Positions 1-7,409 of a stretch of DNA of 19,473 bases are shown here, one piece after another (position 1 is the first letter of the stretch; the number at the start of each line of letters is the position of its first letter). A program made the position numbers and the translations under genes. Source of the DNA: Methylobacter sp. GTDB lineage: Bacteria; Pseudomonadota; Gammaproteobacteria; Methylococcales; Methylomonadaceae. The notes beneath the pieces were generated by a model. It was not told the DNA's origin, searched no databases, and saw nothing but the letters and a program-made list of their open reading frames with translations. The stretch is taken from assembly GCA_023229605.1 (NCBI GenBank), contig JALNYY010000078.1, positions 1 through 19,473 on the forward strand, in the 5' to 3' direction.

Positions 1-1
1 C

Positions 2-1504
2 GGCGATAAACCCTCGGAAGTCGAATGGCATGAAACCGCCGCGGAAGGCAAACTCGATTTGCTGGTCACGCTGGATTTTCGCCTGTCCACGACTTGCCTG
101 TATTCGGACATTATTCTGCCGACTGCAACCTGGTACGAGAAAAATGATCTGAACACCTCGGACATGCACCCATTCATCCATCCGTTGTCGAAAGCTGTCG
201 ATCCCGCCTGGGAATCGCGTTCCGATTGGGATATTTACAAAGGCATTGCCAAGAAATTCTCGGAATTAACTGTAGGCCATTTGGGAGTAGAAAAAGACAT
301 AGTCGCCGTGCCGATTCTGCATGACACACCGGCAGAGCTGGCCCAGCCGTTCGACGTCAAGGACTGGAAAAAGAAGGAATGCGAGCCGATTCCGGGTAAA
401 ACCATGCCGACGCTGGTGGTGGTCGAGCGTGACTACCCGAACACCTACAAGATGTTCACTTCGCTGGGGCCGTTGATGAGCAAAGTCGGCAACGGCGGCA
501 AAGGCATAGCGTGGAACACCGAGACCGAAGTCAAGCAATTGGGCGAACTGAACCGGCTGGTGACCGAGGAAGGCATCAGCAAAGGCCTGCCGCGCATCGA
601 ATCCGATATTGATGCGACCGAAGTCATTTTGATGCTGGCGCCTGAAACCAATGGTCATGTCGCGGTTAAGGCGTGGGAAGCCTTAAGCAAAATCACCGGG
701 CGGGATCATACCCATCTGGCGCTGCCGCGCGAAGACGACAAAATCCGTTTCCGTGACGTACAGGCGCAGCCGCGCAAGATTATCTCGTCGCCGACCTGGA
801 GCGGTTTGGAATCCGAGCAAGTCTGCTACAACGCCTGCTATACCAATGTCCACGAGCGGATTCCCTGGCGCACGCTGACCGGCCGCCAGCAGTTTTACCA
901 GGATCACAGCTGGATGCGGGCGTTCGGCGAGACCTTGTGCGTCTACAAGCCGCCGGTCGATACCCGCTCCATCGCGCCGATTCTGGGCAAAAAGCCCAAC
1001 GGCAATGACGAGCTGGTGTTGAATTTCATCACCCCGCACCAGAAGTGGGGCATACACAGCACCTATAACGATAACCTGCTGATGCTGACCTTGTCGCGCG
1101 GCGGGCCTATCGTGTGGATGGGTGAAGTCGATGCGGCGAAAGTCGGCATTAAAGACAACGACTGGGTAGAAGCCTATAACGTCAACGGCGCGCTGGTCGC
1201 CAGGGCGGTGGTCAGTCAGCGCGTGCCCGAAGGCATGTGCATGATGTATCACGCCCAGGAAAAAATCATCAACACGCCGGGATCAGAGACAACCGGCGGG
1301 CGCGGCGGCATCCATAACTCGGTGACCCGGGCGACGCTTAAACCCACGCACATGATCGGCGGTTACGCCCAGCTAAGTTACGGCTTTAACTATTACGGCA
1401 CGGTCGGTTCCAATCGGGATGAGTTTGTGATTGTGCGTAAGTTGAGCGAAGTCGATTGGCTGGATGAACCTACTCATGATGCTAATCAGCAAGAGGGGGC
1501 ATAA
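2..1504 (+). CDS. narG: Respiratory nitrate reductase alpha subunit, C-terminal part (5' end outside window)
   Basis: This is the catalytic Mo-bis-MGD subunit of the membrane-bound nitrate reductase, which reduces nitrate to nitrite on the cytoplasmic face. The frame is open from base 2 and gives about 500 residues, less than half of a usual NarG of roughly 1,250. The TTG at 59 is an internal Leu codon, because upstream codons continue the conserved text (AAEGKLDLLVTLDFR). Conserved NarG stretches include LPTATWYEKNDLNTSDMHPF, LAPETNG, GRDHTHLAL, RKIISSPTWSGLE, TPHQKWGIHSTYNDNLLMLT and GGYAQLSYGFNYYGTVGSNR. The C-terminal half carries the molybdopterin-dinucleotide-binding domain. The TAA stop is directly followed by the narH ATG. 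Nothing looks degraded. The promoter and any FNR or NarL sites lie outside the window. Confidence 0.97.
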   Translation, partial: GDKPSEVEWHETAAEGKLDLLVTLDFRLSTTCLYSDIILPTATWYEKNDLNTSDMHPFIHPLSKAVDPAWESRSDWDIYKGIAKKFSELTVGHLGVEKDIVAVPILHDTPAELAQPFDVKDWKKKECEPIPGKTMPTLVVVERDYPNTYKMFTSLGPLMSKVGNGGKGIAWNTETEVKQLGELNRLVTEEGISKGLPRIESDIDATEVILMLAPETNGHVAVKAWEALSKITGRDHTHLALPREDDKIRFRDVQAQPRKIISSPTWSGLESEQVCYNACYTNVHERIPWRTLTGRQQFYQDHSWMRAFGETLCVYKPPVDTRSIAPILGKKPNGNDELVLNFITPHQKWGIHSTYNDNLLMLTLSRGGPIVWMGEVDAAKVGIKDNDWVEAYNVNGALVARAVVSQRVPEGMCMMYHAQEKIINTPGSETTGGRGGIHNSVTRATLKPTHMIGGYAQLSYGFNYYGTVGSNRDEFVIVRKLSEVDWLDEPTHDANQQEGA

Positions 1505-3091
1505 ATGACTAATCAATCCAAGAGGCCGCGCAATATTCGCGCACAAATAGGCATGGTGCTAAACCTGGACAAGTGTATCGGTTGCCACACCTGCTCCATT
1601 TCCTGCAAAAACGTCTGGACCTCGCGCAAAGGCGTTGAATACGCATGGTTCAACAATGTCGAAACCAAGCCGGGCGTCGGTTTTCCACAGCAGTGGGAAA
1701 ATCAGGACAAATGGAACGGCGGCTGGGTGCGCAAAATCAACGGCAAGATAGAACCGCGCCAAGGCGGCAAACGCCAGATATTGCGCAACATTTTCGGCAA
1801 CCCCGATTTGCCTGCCATCGACGATTATTACGAACCGTTCGATTTCGATTACCAGCATTTGCATAGCGCTAAAGAATCGAAAAACCCGCCCACCGCGCGC
1901 CCCTTTTCGGTGATCACCGGCGAACGGATGGAAAAAATCGAAGGCGGCCCGAACTGGGAGGAAATCCTGGGCACCGAGTTTTCATCACGTTCGCGCGATA
2001 CCAACTTCGACAACATCCAAAAAGAAATGTACGGTGAATTTGAAAACACCTTCATGATGTATCTGCCGCGTTTGTGCGAACACTGCCTGAACCCGACCTG
2101 CGTCGCGGCCTGTCCCAGCGGCTCGATCTACAAGCGCGAAGAAGACGGCATTGTGCTGATCGACCAGGACAAATGCCGCGGCTGGCGAATGTGCGTTTCG
2201 GCCTGCCCATACAAGAAAATCTACTACAACTGGGAAACCGGAAAATCGGAAAAATGCACGTTCTGCTATCCGCGCATCGAAGCAGGCGAGCCGACTGTTT
2301 GTTCGGAAACCTGTGTCGGGCGGATTCGTTATTTAGGCGTGTTGCTGTACGACGCCGACCGCATCGAAGCGGCGGCAAGCGTCGAGAACGAGCAGGACTT
2401 GTACCAGCAACAGCTGGATGTTTTTCTCGATCCTTTCGACGAGGAAGTGATACGCGATGCGCGAGCCGCCGGTATTCCCGAATCCTGGCTGACAGCGGCG
2501 CAGGAATCGCCGGTTTATAAAATGGCGATAGATTGGAAAGTCGCGTTTCCGTTGCATCCCGAGTTCCGCACCCTGCCGATGGTCTGGTATGTGCCGCCGT
2601 TATCGCCGATTCAATCGGCGGCGGAGAACGACCAAATAGGTATGGATGGCGACATTCCCGACGTAAGATCCCTACGCATTCCGGTGCAGTATCTGGCGAA
2701 TCTGCTGACGGCGGGCAAAGAAGAACCTATCGTGTTGAGCCTGGAGCGGATGCTGGCGATGCGTGCCTATATGCGCAGCCTTACCGTCGATGGCGTGGTC
2801 AATACCGCGGTATTGGAGCGCGTCGGTTTGACCCAGTTGCAGGTTGAAGAAATGTACCGCTACATGGCGATTGCCAATTATGAAGATCGTTTTGTGATTC
2901 CAACCAGTCATCGCGAATACGCCAGCTCCACCTTCGATGCTTACGGTGAGCAAGGCGGCTGCGGATTCAGTTTCGGCAGCGGCTGTTCCACGGGCAATAA
3001 TGACACCAATCTGTTCGGCGGCAACAAAAAGCCGCAACGTAGTGGCGGCATTCCGATCAAGATTCCTATTAAAGTAGAACCGGCTAAATAA
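1505..3091 (+). CDS. narH: Respiratory nitrate reductase beta subunit (Fe-S electron-transfer subunit)
   Basis: NarH passes electrons from the NarI hemes to the molybdenum centre of NarG through one [3Fe-4S] and three [4Fe-4S] clusters. At 528 residues it has the usual length. The four Cys groups are intact: C24/C27/C30/C34; C191/C194/C199/C203; C224/C230/C234 with W227 in the place of the missing Cys (CRGWRMC), the known mark of the [3Fe-4S] site; and C251/C254/C266/C270. The C-terminal GGCGFSFGSGC segment also occurs in known NarH proteins. The ATG follows the narG stop with no gap, which suggests translational coupling. A good Shine-Dalgarno-like AAGGAA overlaps the stop codon but leads to the 3101 ATG rather than directly to narJ. 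Identification is secure. Confidence 0.98.
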   Translation: MTNQSKRPRNIRAQIGMVLNLDKCIGCHTCSISCKNVWTSRKGVEYAWFNNVETKPGVGFPQQWENQDKWNGGWVRKINGKIEPRQGGKRQILRNIFGNPDLPAIDDYYEPFDFDYQHLHSAKESKNPPTARPFSVITGERMEKIEGGPNWEEILGTEFSSRSRDTNFDNIQKEMYGEFENTFMMYLPRLCEHCLNPTCVAACPSGSIYKREEDGIVLIDQDKCRGWRMCVSACPYKKIYYNWETGKSEKCTFCYPRIEAGEPTVCSETCVGRIRYLGVLLYDADRIEAAASVENEQDLYQQQLDVFLDPFDEEVIRDARAAGIPESWLTAAQESPVYKMAIDWKVAFPLHPEFRTLPMVWYVPPLSPIQSAAENDQIGMDGDIPDVRSLRIPVQYLANLLTAGKEEPIVLSLERMLAMRAYMRSLTVDGVVNTAVLERVGLTQLQVEEMYRYMAIANYEDRFVIPTSHREYASSTFDAYGEQGGCGFSFGSGCSTGNNDTNLFGGNKKPQRSGGIPIKIPIKVEPAK

Positions 3092-3169
3092 GGAATCATT
3101 ATGCTTACATTAAAAACAGTCTCATCGTTCCCACGCCTCGGCGCACAGCCCTATACACAAGTATGCTCT

Positions 3170-3212
3170 CGTTACCCTCATTCCCACGCGCTGCGTGGGA
3201 ATGAGGGTAACG
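3170..3212. repeat. 43-base perfect palindrome (REP-like hairpin) between narH and narJ
   Basis: The arms 3170-3189 and 3193-3212 are exact reverse complements over 20 bases, with a 3-base loop GCT. The arm begins CGTTACCCTCATTCCCACGC. This is far beyond a normal operon spacer and has no T-tract, so it is not a standard terminator. An incomplete copy of the CGTTCCCACGCC type lies just upstream at about 3126-3143. Palindromes of this family are scattered between genes in many proteobacterial genomes. In the mRNA it could stabilise the narGH part or reduce narJI expression. Confidence 0.9.
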
Positions 3213-3219
3213 TTGCTAG

Positions 3220-3322
3220 TTCCCAAGCTCCAGCTTGGGAATTCAGTGCGGGAAGCTCCAGCTTCCCGTCCCGCGAAGCTGGAGCTTCGTTAACTGGGTT
3301 CCCAAGCAGGAGCTTGGGAACC
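3220..3322. repeat. Cluster of four short palindromes (REP-like) directly upstream of narJ
   Basis: Four consecutive perfect hairpins share the core AAGCT..AGCTT or a close variant. They are 3220-3241 (10-base arms, loop CC), 3249-3268 (9-base arms, loop CC), 3274-3289 (7-base arms, loop GG) and 3297-3322 (11-base arms, loop AGGA). The first and last share the outer motif TTCCCAAGC / GCTTGGGAA. With the 43-base palindrome this makes a tandem REP-like cluster (BIME-like) inside an operon. No target-site duplication is evident, and no mobilising transposase lies in the window. Confidence 0.88.
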
Positions 3323-3338
3323 AGCATAACGATAACGC

Positions 3339-3343
3339 AGGAG
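3339..3343 (+). promoter_or_regulatory. Ribosome binding site that fixes the narJ start
   Basis: AGGAG lies 5 bases before the ATG at 3349. It decides the narJ start, because the same frame is open much further upstream through the palindromes with no convincing site. Confidence 0.75.
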
Positions 3344-3348
3344 CTAAA

Positions 3349-4059
3349 ATGAGCATGCAAACCCTTAAAGTTCTATCTCTACTGCTGAGCTATCCCGAAG
3401 CCGAGATGCTTGAAGCATTGGACGAAATGGCGGAGGTCGTCGAGCAGGAAAACCTGCTGCTGGAAGAGCATAAAAAATCCGTACTGTCGTTGATCGATTC
3501 GTATCGCGGCGCAGACCTGATGGATAGCCAAGAGGATTATGTGGCGCTATTCGACCGGGGACGATTTTTGTCGCTGCATATTTTCGAGCATGTCCACGGC
3601 GAATCCCGAGATCGGGGGCAGGCCATGGTCAACCTGCTGCAAATGTACGAAGCGCACGGCTTTGAAATGTCCACGCATGAACTGCCGGACTATATCCCGT
3701 TATTTCTGGAGTTTCTGTCGCAACAGGAACAGGCCGAAGCGGTGCAGTTACTGCAAGACGCGATGCCCGTGTTAAGTTTGCTGGGCGCGCGTTTAACCGA
3801 ACGCGGCAGCGAGTTTCGCGCAATTTTCGACGCACTGGCAGGTTTCGCAGGCGAACCCGATGAGCTGGAAGAAATCCGTCAGCAAGCCGCAACCGAAGGC
3901 GAGGATGAAACCGTGGTTTACATGGATGAAATTTGGGAAGACGAAGCCGTCAGTTTTATGGGGGCAAAGGATGCGTGTAAAAGCCAAACCCCCACTGCCA
4001 GTCCGGTCACAATCACGTCGCGCGATCAGTTTTTGAAATCGCAAAACCGTTCTCTTTAG
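3349..4059 (+). CDS. narJ: Nitrate reductase maturation chaperone (delta subunit)
   Basis: NarJ is a cytoplasmic TorD-family chaperone. It binds apo-NarG, assists insertion of the molybdenum cofactor and one Fe-S cluster, and controls docking to NarI; it is not part of the final enzyme. From the ATG at 3349 the protein is 236 residues, the same as E. coli NarJ. The N-terminus MSMQTLKVLSLLLSYPEAEM has the typical LSYP motif, followed by an all-helical body containing the segments HVHGESRDRGQAMVNL and HELPDYIPLFLEFLS. The in-frame extension upstream of 3349 is encoded by palindromic repeats and is not counted as coding. The 257-base separation from narH is unusual for this operon. The stop is 12 bases before narI. 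Confidence 0.95.
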   Translation: MSMQTLKVLSLLLSYPEAEMLEALDEMAEVVEQENLLLEEHKKSVLSLIDSYRGADLMDSQEDYVALFDRGRFLSLHIFEHVHGESRDRGQAMVNLLQMYEAHGFEMSTHELPDYIPLFLEFLSQQEQAEAVQLLQDAMPVLSLLGARLTERGSEFRAIFDALAGFAGEPDELEEIRQQAATEGEDETVVYMDEIWEDEAVSFMGAKDACKSQTPTASPVTITSRDQFLKSQNRSL

Positions 4060-4071
4060 AAGGAGTCAATC

Positions 4072-4749
4072 GTGGATTATCTCAATACCTTGCTATTCGG
4101 TTATTACCCCTATATCGCGATCAGCGTGTTTTTCATCGGCAGCCTGGCGCGCTATGACCGCGATCAATACACCTGGCGCACCGGTTCCAGCCAATTCCTG
4201 CGCGCCGACGAATTAAGACTGGGCAGCAATTTATTCCATATCGGCATCTTGTTGCTGTTCGTCGGCCATTTCGTCGGCCTGTTGACGCCGCCTGCGGTTT
4301 ATCATGCCTTAGGCTTGACTACGTCGGCAAAACAAATGCTGGCCGTAGTCGCGGGCGGCGTTTTCGGCGGCGTGTGCTTAAGGGGTATTATCATCCTGAT
4401 ACGTCGCCGCCTGACCGATGCCCGCATTCGCGCGACCAGCAGCCGCATGGATATTTTCATCCTGCTGCTGATCGGCGTACAGCTGGCGCTGGGCCTGATG
4501 ACCTTGCCGATTTCCATTTATCATCATGACGGCGCGAATATGTTGCTGCTGGCGGAATGGGCGCAACGCATCGTGACTTTTCGCAGCGGCGCGGCGGATC
4601 AAATCAGCGAGATCGGCATTATCTTCAAAATGCATTTGTTCCTGGGGCAGACATTGTTCCTGGTTTTCCCGTTCAGCCGTTTGGTGCATGTTTGGAGCGT
4701 TCCGCTGGGCTATGTTACGCGGCCTTATCAAGTCGTTCGCAGGCGTTGA
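4072..4749 (+). CDS. narI: Respiratory nitrate reductase gamma subunit (b-type cytochrome)
   Basis: NarI is the inner-membrane subunit that oxidises quinol on the periplasmic side and passes electrons through two b hemes to NarH. The 225 residues match E. coli NarI in length, with about five membrane segments. The heme-binding histidines are visible: H56 and H66 (FHIGILLLFVGH) and H188 and H206 (KMHLF and RLVHVWS). The last two are shifted by one residue from the E. coli positions. The start is GTG at 4072, preceded by AAGGAG about 6 bases upstream. It ends the nar operon; no narK or regulator gene follows. Identification is secure. Confidence 0.97.
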   Translation: MDYLNTLLFGYYPYIAISVFFIGSLARYDRDQYTWRTGSSQFLRADELRLGSNLFHIGILLLFVGHFVGLLTPPAVYHALGLTTSAKQMLAVVAGGVFGGVCLRGIIILIRRRLTDARIRATSSRMDIFILLLIGVQLALGLMTLPISIYHHDGANMLLLAEWAQRIVTFRSGAADQISEIGIIFKMHLFLGQTLFLVFPFSRLVHVWSVPLGYVTRPYQVVRRR

Positions 4750-4758
4750 TGGAACGGC

Positions 4759-4787
4759 TGAACGTTAAGGCTCAAGCGCTGTATAAT
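4759..4787 (+). promoter_or_regulatory. Possible sigma-70 promoter for the diguanylate cyclase gene
   Basis: A perfect -10 box TATAAT at 4782-4787 lies 48 bases upstream of the 4836 ATG. The best -35 at 17-base spacing is TGAACG (4759-4764), which is weak. If real, it makes the cyclase gene independent of the nar operon. Confidence 0.4.
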
Positions 4788-4835
4788 GCAAAATCATGAT
4801 CATGGATAAAATAAATTGCAGACCGTATCGTTCTA

Positions 4836-6182
4836 ATGATGCATTCACTCAGAATTAAACTTTCATTAGCGCTTATTATCACCAGTATGAGTGCTGTCAT
4901 CGTCGTCGGTGTCGTTGCCCAGTGGCGTGTATCGACAAGATTCGACCAAATGGCGATGGAGCGCTCTTTTGAAAATTTCCAGGCGGATGTTAAGGCCTAT
5001 ATTGCCTCTTACGGGTCTTGGAATGAGGCGCAACAGGTCGAACGGTTTGGCCAGTTTGTCAGACGCAGGCACATGCCGACAGGCGCACTTTCTGAGGAAT
5101 CGTTCTTTTCCGGGCCGAAAAGCCGGATAGGGCCTGCCGGGCGGCGATTGACGCCGCCGATGCCGGATGAGCCTGAGTGGGCTCCGCCGTTCCTGTTCAT
5201 ATTGCTGGATCCGCAGGGCAAGGTGTTATTGGGGGGCGGAAAATATGAAAATGGAGAATTTGTGCCGGTGTCGGCCCGTTTGGGGGCGAGTCCTGTTATG
5301 CTGGAAAACCAGGTGCTGGCATTGGCGATTCCGCAGGGTAAGCCTAATTTGTCCGCGATAGACCGGAATTATCTGGCGACAATCAGGGAAGCGCTGATAT
5401 ATGGATTTTTTATTGCCGGCATGCTGGCGGTTTTTCTCGGTTTTCTGCTCAGTAAACGGTTAAGCAGCTCGCTTCATGAGCTGACAATGGCTATCAGAGC
5501 CATGAACCAAGGCGAGCTCCGGCAAAAAGTGACGGTGCGTGGCAAGGACGAAACAGGCATTCTTGCGGAAGCGTTTAATCGCATGAGTGCGGATCTTGCC
5601 CATGCCTACGAGGAACTGGAAGAGTCCCACCGCACCATTAGCGAGCAGGCGTTGCTTTTAAAAGAGCTGAGCATCCGCGATGAATTAACCCAGCTCTATA
5701 ATCGCCGCTATTTTAATGAACAGGCAATCAAGCTTTTTGCCCAAATGAAACGGTATAACCATTCATTGAGCTTTATGATTGGCGATATCGATCATTTTAA
5801 GCAGATAAATGACAAATTTTCCCATGCTACCGGCGACGAGGTGCTAAAAGCCGTCTCCGGCATATTGAAAAACAGCACGCGTGCAAGCGACATTGTCGCC
5901 CGTTATGGCGGTGAGGAATTTGTCGTTATTTTCCCTGAAACGCCGTTGATGCAGGCAGCGGAACAATGCGAAAGACTGCGTAAGTTGATTGAGGATTTTC
6001 CTTGGTCAACCATACATCCCGATCTTCAGGTTACCATGAGTATGGGCCTGAGTGACGATCTTAGTCTTGATAGCTTCGAACACATACTGGCGGCTGCCGA
6101 TAATAATCTGTATCGGGCAAAAGCCGGCGGCAGAAACCGGCTTTGTTCGGCGGCTTCGGGGCTTGAGTGTGCAACGCTTTAA
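4836..6182 (+). CDS. Membrane diguanylate cyclase with periplasmic sensor, HAMP and GGDEF domains
   Basis: The protein makes the second messenger c-di-GMP from two GTP. Order along the 448 residues: membrane segment about 6-28; periplasmic sensor about 30-185; second membrane segment about 187-206; HAMP about 207-260 (KDETGILAEAFNRMSADL); a short coiled coil; GGDEF domain about 275-440. The active-site motif is GGEEF (358-362), so catalysis is expected. An allosteric I-site RxxD (R349-D352) lies exactly five residues before it, so product inhibition is likely. The sensor part resembles that of BaeS-type histidine kinases (FILLDPQGKVLLGGG, then AIDRNYL before the second helix), with GGDEF in place of the kinase. 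The signal sensed is unknown. Two adjacent ATGs (4836, 4839) are possible starts and neither has a clear Shine-Dalgarno site. Confidence 0.9.
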   Translation: MMHSLRIKLSLALIITSMSAVIVVGVVAQWRVSTRFDQMAMERSFENFQADVKAYIASYGSWNEAQQVERFGQFVRRRHMPTGALSEESFFSGPKSRIGPAGRRLTPPMPDEPEWAPPFLFILLDPQGKVLLGGGKYENGEFVPVSARLGASPVMLENQVLALAIPQGKPNLSAIDRNYLATIREALIYGFFIAGMLAVFLGFLLSKRLSSSLHELTMAIRAMNQGELRQKVTVRGKDETGILAEAFNRMSADLAHAYEELEESHRTISEQALLLKELSIRDELTQLYNRRYFNEQAIKLFAQMKRYNHSLSFMIGDIDHFKQINDKFSHATGDEVLKAVSGILKNSTRASDIVARYGGEEFVVIFPETPLMQAAEQCERLRKLIEDFPWSTIHPDLQVTMSMGLSDDLSLDSFEHILAAADNNLYRAKAGGRNRLCSAASGLECATL

Positions 6183-6191
6183 TAAATATGC

Positions 6192-6212
6192 GCACCGCTT
6201 TGGCAGCGGTGC
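6192..6212. other. Stem-loop just after the diguanylate cyclase gene
   Basis: GCACCGCT and AGCGGTGC form an 8-base perfect stem with a 5-base loop, 9 bases after the stop codon. No T-run follows, so it is at best a Rho-assisted terminator or an mRNA-stabilising hairpin. Confidence 0.35.
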
Positions 6213-6334
6213 CGTGCAATACAAAGAAGCCAGGGCGCGCATCCTGGGAATATACGAAAATTAGGTTTTTTAGAAGATAATTGACATCGTATACATCAAA
6301 TCAGCCAACAGCCTGACAGATCTATGACTAGAAG

Positions 6335-6784
6335 ATGCTTAAAGAAGACGAATTTATTAGGGTGGTGAAGAACACGCCGCTGGTAGCGCTGGGTCTGGTT
6401 ATCCGATCCAAGGATAACGCGTTGCTTATGGGAATGCGGGTAAACGAACCGGCAGCGGGCTGGTGGTTCGTGCCCGGCGGACGCATCCGAAAAGACGAAT
6501 CGATTGAAGATGCGTTTTTGCGGATAACGAAGGCAGAGTTAGGGAGTCCCTATTCAATTGACCGTGCCCGGCTATTGGGCGCCTTTACGCATAAGTACCA
6601 GACAAATTTTGCTCATATACCGGGTATCAGTACGCATTACGTTGTTCTTGCTTACGAACTCCTGATCGATGTCGATCTGGGGCAACTTCCAATGGAGCAG
6701 CATAGTAAATATCGCTGGGTCGGAGAAAACGGCAATCTGATTAGGGTTCATCCGAACTCTATTGCGTATTTCCCCCGCGCGTAA
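6335..6784 (+). CDS. gmm: GDP-mannose mannosyl hydrolase (Nudix family)
   Basis: The enzyme hydrolyses GDP-mannose to GDP and mannose and is thought to limit GDP-sugar supply for polysaccharide synthesis. The 149 residues resemble E. coli Gmm/NudD throughout: NTPLVALGLV, the WWFVPGGR motif, KDESIEDAFLRITKAELG, THYVVLAYE, EQHSKYRW and HPNSIAYF. The Nudix box is the variant form typical of this subfamily: it lacks the standard REUXEE glutamates, in line with attack at the sugar carbon rather than the pyrophosphate. The His in EQHSKYRW corresponds to the family's catalytic histidine. No capsule, colanic acid or mannose genes are nearby, so it is an orphan here. The start matches the family N-terminus, but no good ribosome site is seen. 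Confidence 0.9.
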   Translation: MLKEDEFIRVVKNTPLVALGLVIRSKDNALLMGMRVNEPAAGWWFVPGGRIRKDESIEDAFLRITKAELGSPYSIDRARLLGAFTHKYQTNFAHIPGISTHYVVLAYELLIDVDLGQLPMEQHSKYRWVGENGNLIRVHPNSIAYFPRA

Positions 6785-6932
6785 CGCCTATCTTTATACG
6801 AAACTTTGTCCCAGAGTCGTCTTCCGGCTGAGGTTGGGAATGACGTGCTTTAAAAAACTTGTGTAACAATGGCCTCGGAGTACGGGATCGAATGTTCGAG
6901 TGTTGCAGGCATGCTGTTTTGCCCGACCTCAA

Positions 6933-7358
6933 TCAAAGTTGATTTCCATCTTCGAAGCTTAGTTCGCCGACTTTATGCCCGTATTCATCCCACAGGATGA
7001 TCAATCCATCTTTCTTGCCGTCTTTGTATCCGGTTTCGACATATTTCGCTCCATTTGAATGATACGCCTCATGTTTGCCTGTGAAAGGCTTATCTTCATT
7101 AGGCAAGTAAGCAAGATCATTTCTAATTTCCAGATCTGCGGAAGTAACTATTTCTTTCGGTTTTGTATCTTTTAAAACAATTTCTTTAGGCTGGGCTGCT
7201 TTTTTAGACTTAGCCGTTTTCTTCGGCTTCTTAATTTTTTGAGCAGCTTTTTTAGCTCGGTGGTGCGCTTGCGCCCTTAATTGTTCTAACACTCTAATGT
7301 CGGCATTACAGTCAGATATAAAAAAAACTATTGCTAACAGAAATATTACTTTTTTCAT
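6933..7358 (-). CDS. Small exported protein with Lys-rich linker and MORN-like (YwqK-type) C-terminus
   Basis: The 141-residue protein starts with a signal peptide (MKKVIFLLAIVFFISDCNA, probable cut before DIRV; the Asp before Cys argues against a lipobox). Residues about 30-75 are rich in Lys and Ala, with a PKEIV motif present twice. The C-terminus, from about 86, has the pattern of MORN_2/YwqK repeats: FTGKHEAYHSNGAKYVETGY followed by KDGKKDGLIILWDEYGHKVG. Such repeats occur in exported bacterial proteins of mostly unknown function; the database label 'antitoxin' for this family is not supported here, because no toxin gene is adjacent. AAAGGTG upstream of the ATG is a fair ribosome site. 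It lies 51 bases downstream of the cytochrome b gene on the same strand and could be co-transcribed. The region looks more AT-rich than its neighbours. Confidence 0.75.
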   Translation of the reverse strand: MKKVIFLLAIVFFISDCNADIRVLEQLRAQAHHRAKKAAQKIKKPKKTAKSKKAAQPKEIVLKDTKPKEIVTSADLEIRNDLAYLPNEDKPFTGKHEAYHSNGAKYVETGYKDGKKDGLIILWDEYGHKVGELSFEDGNQL

Positions 7359-7409
7359 AAAACACCTTTAAAGCCCTGTCGGGTAGGCTGTTTATGCCCT
7401 GCTTGCCGA

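Larger units (their letters stand above)
3101..3352 (+). other. 83-codon ORF made of REP palindromes, bridging narH and narJ
   Basis: An ATG at 3101 sits 5 bases after AAGGAA and opens a frame through the whole palindrome cluster, ending at TGA 3350-3352. That TGA overlaps the narJ ATG (3349-3351) as ATGA. The first residues, MLTLKTVS, resemble the narJ start (MQTLKVLS). The rest (for example SHALRGNEG, SSQAPAWEF) is the kind of text that palindromic repeats give in any frame, and the opposite strand and the narJ frame are also open here. It is probably not a functional protein. It may be a relic of the original narJ start that still carries ribosomes across the insertion, which is an inference. 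Confidence 0.35.

Noticed and set aside
59..61. TTG at 59 as the start of the first coding region
   Set aside because: The frame is open to the left edge and encodes conserved NarG residues before this codon, so it is an internal Leu.
3235..3348. N-terminal extension of narJ by 38 codons
   Set aside because: The extension is read from palindromic repeats and begins at TTG without a ribosome site; AGGAG and family length support ATG 3349.
3178..3360. 60-codon ORF on the minus strand over the palindrome cluster
   Set aside because: Palindromes are open in several frames on both strands. No start signal or recognisable protein is present.
6281..6286. TTGACA upstream of gmm as a promoter
   Set aside because: No -10 resembling TATAAT lies at 16-18 bases spacing.
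6785..6932. Possible terminator or small gene between gmm and the MORN-like gene
   Set aside because: No stem with a T-run and no ORF with a ribosome site was found in the 148 bases.
6933..7358. Toxin-antitoxin system based on the YwqK label
   Set aside because: The protein is exported and no toxin-like gene is adjacent; the label is a database name for the repeat family.
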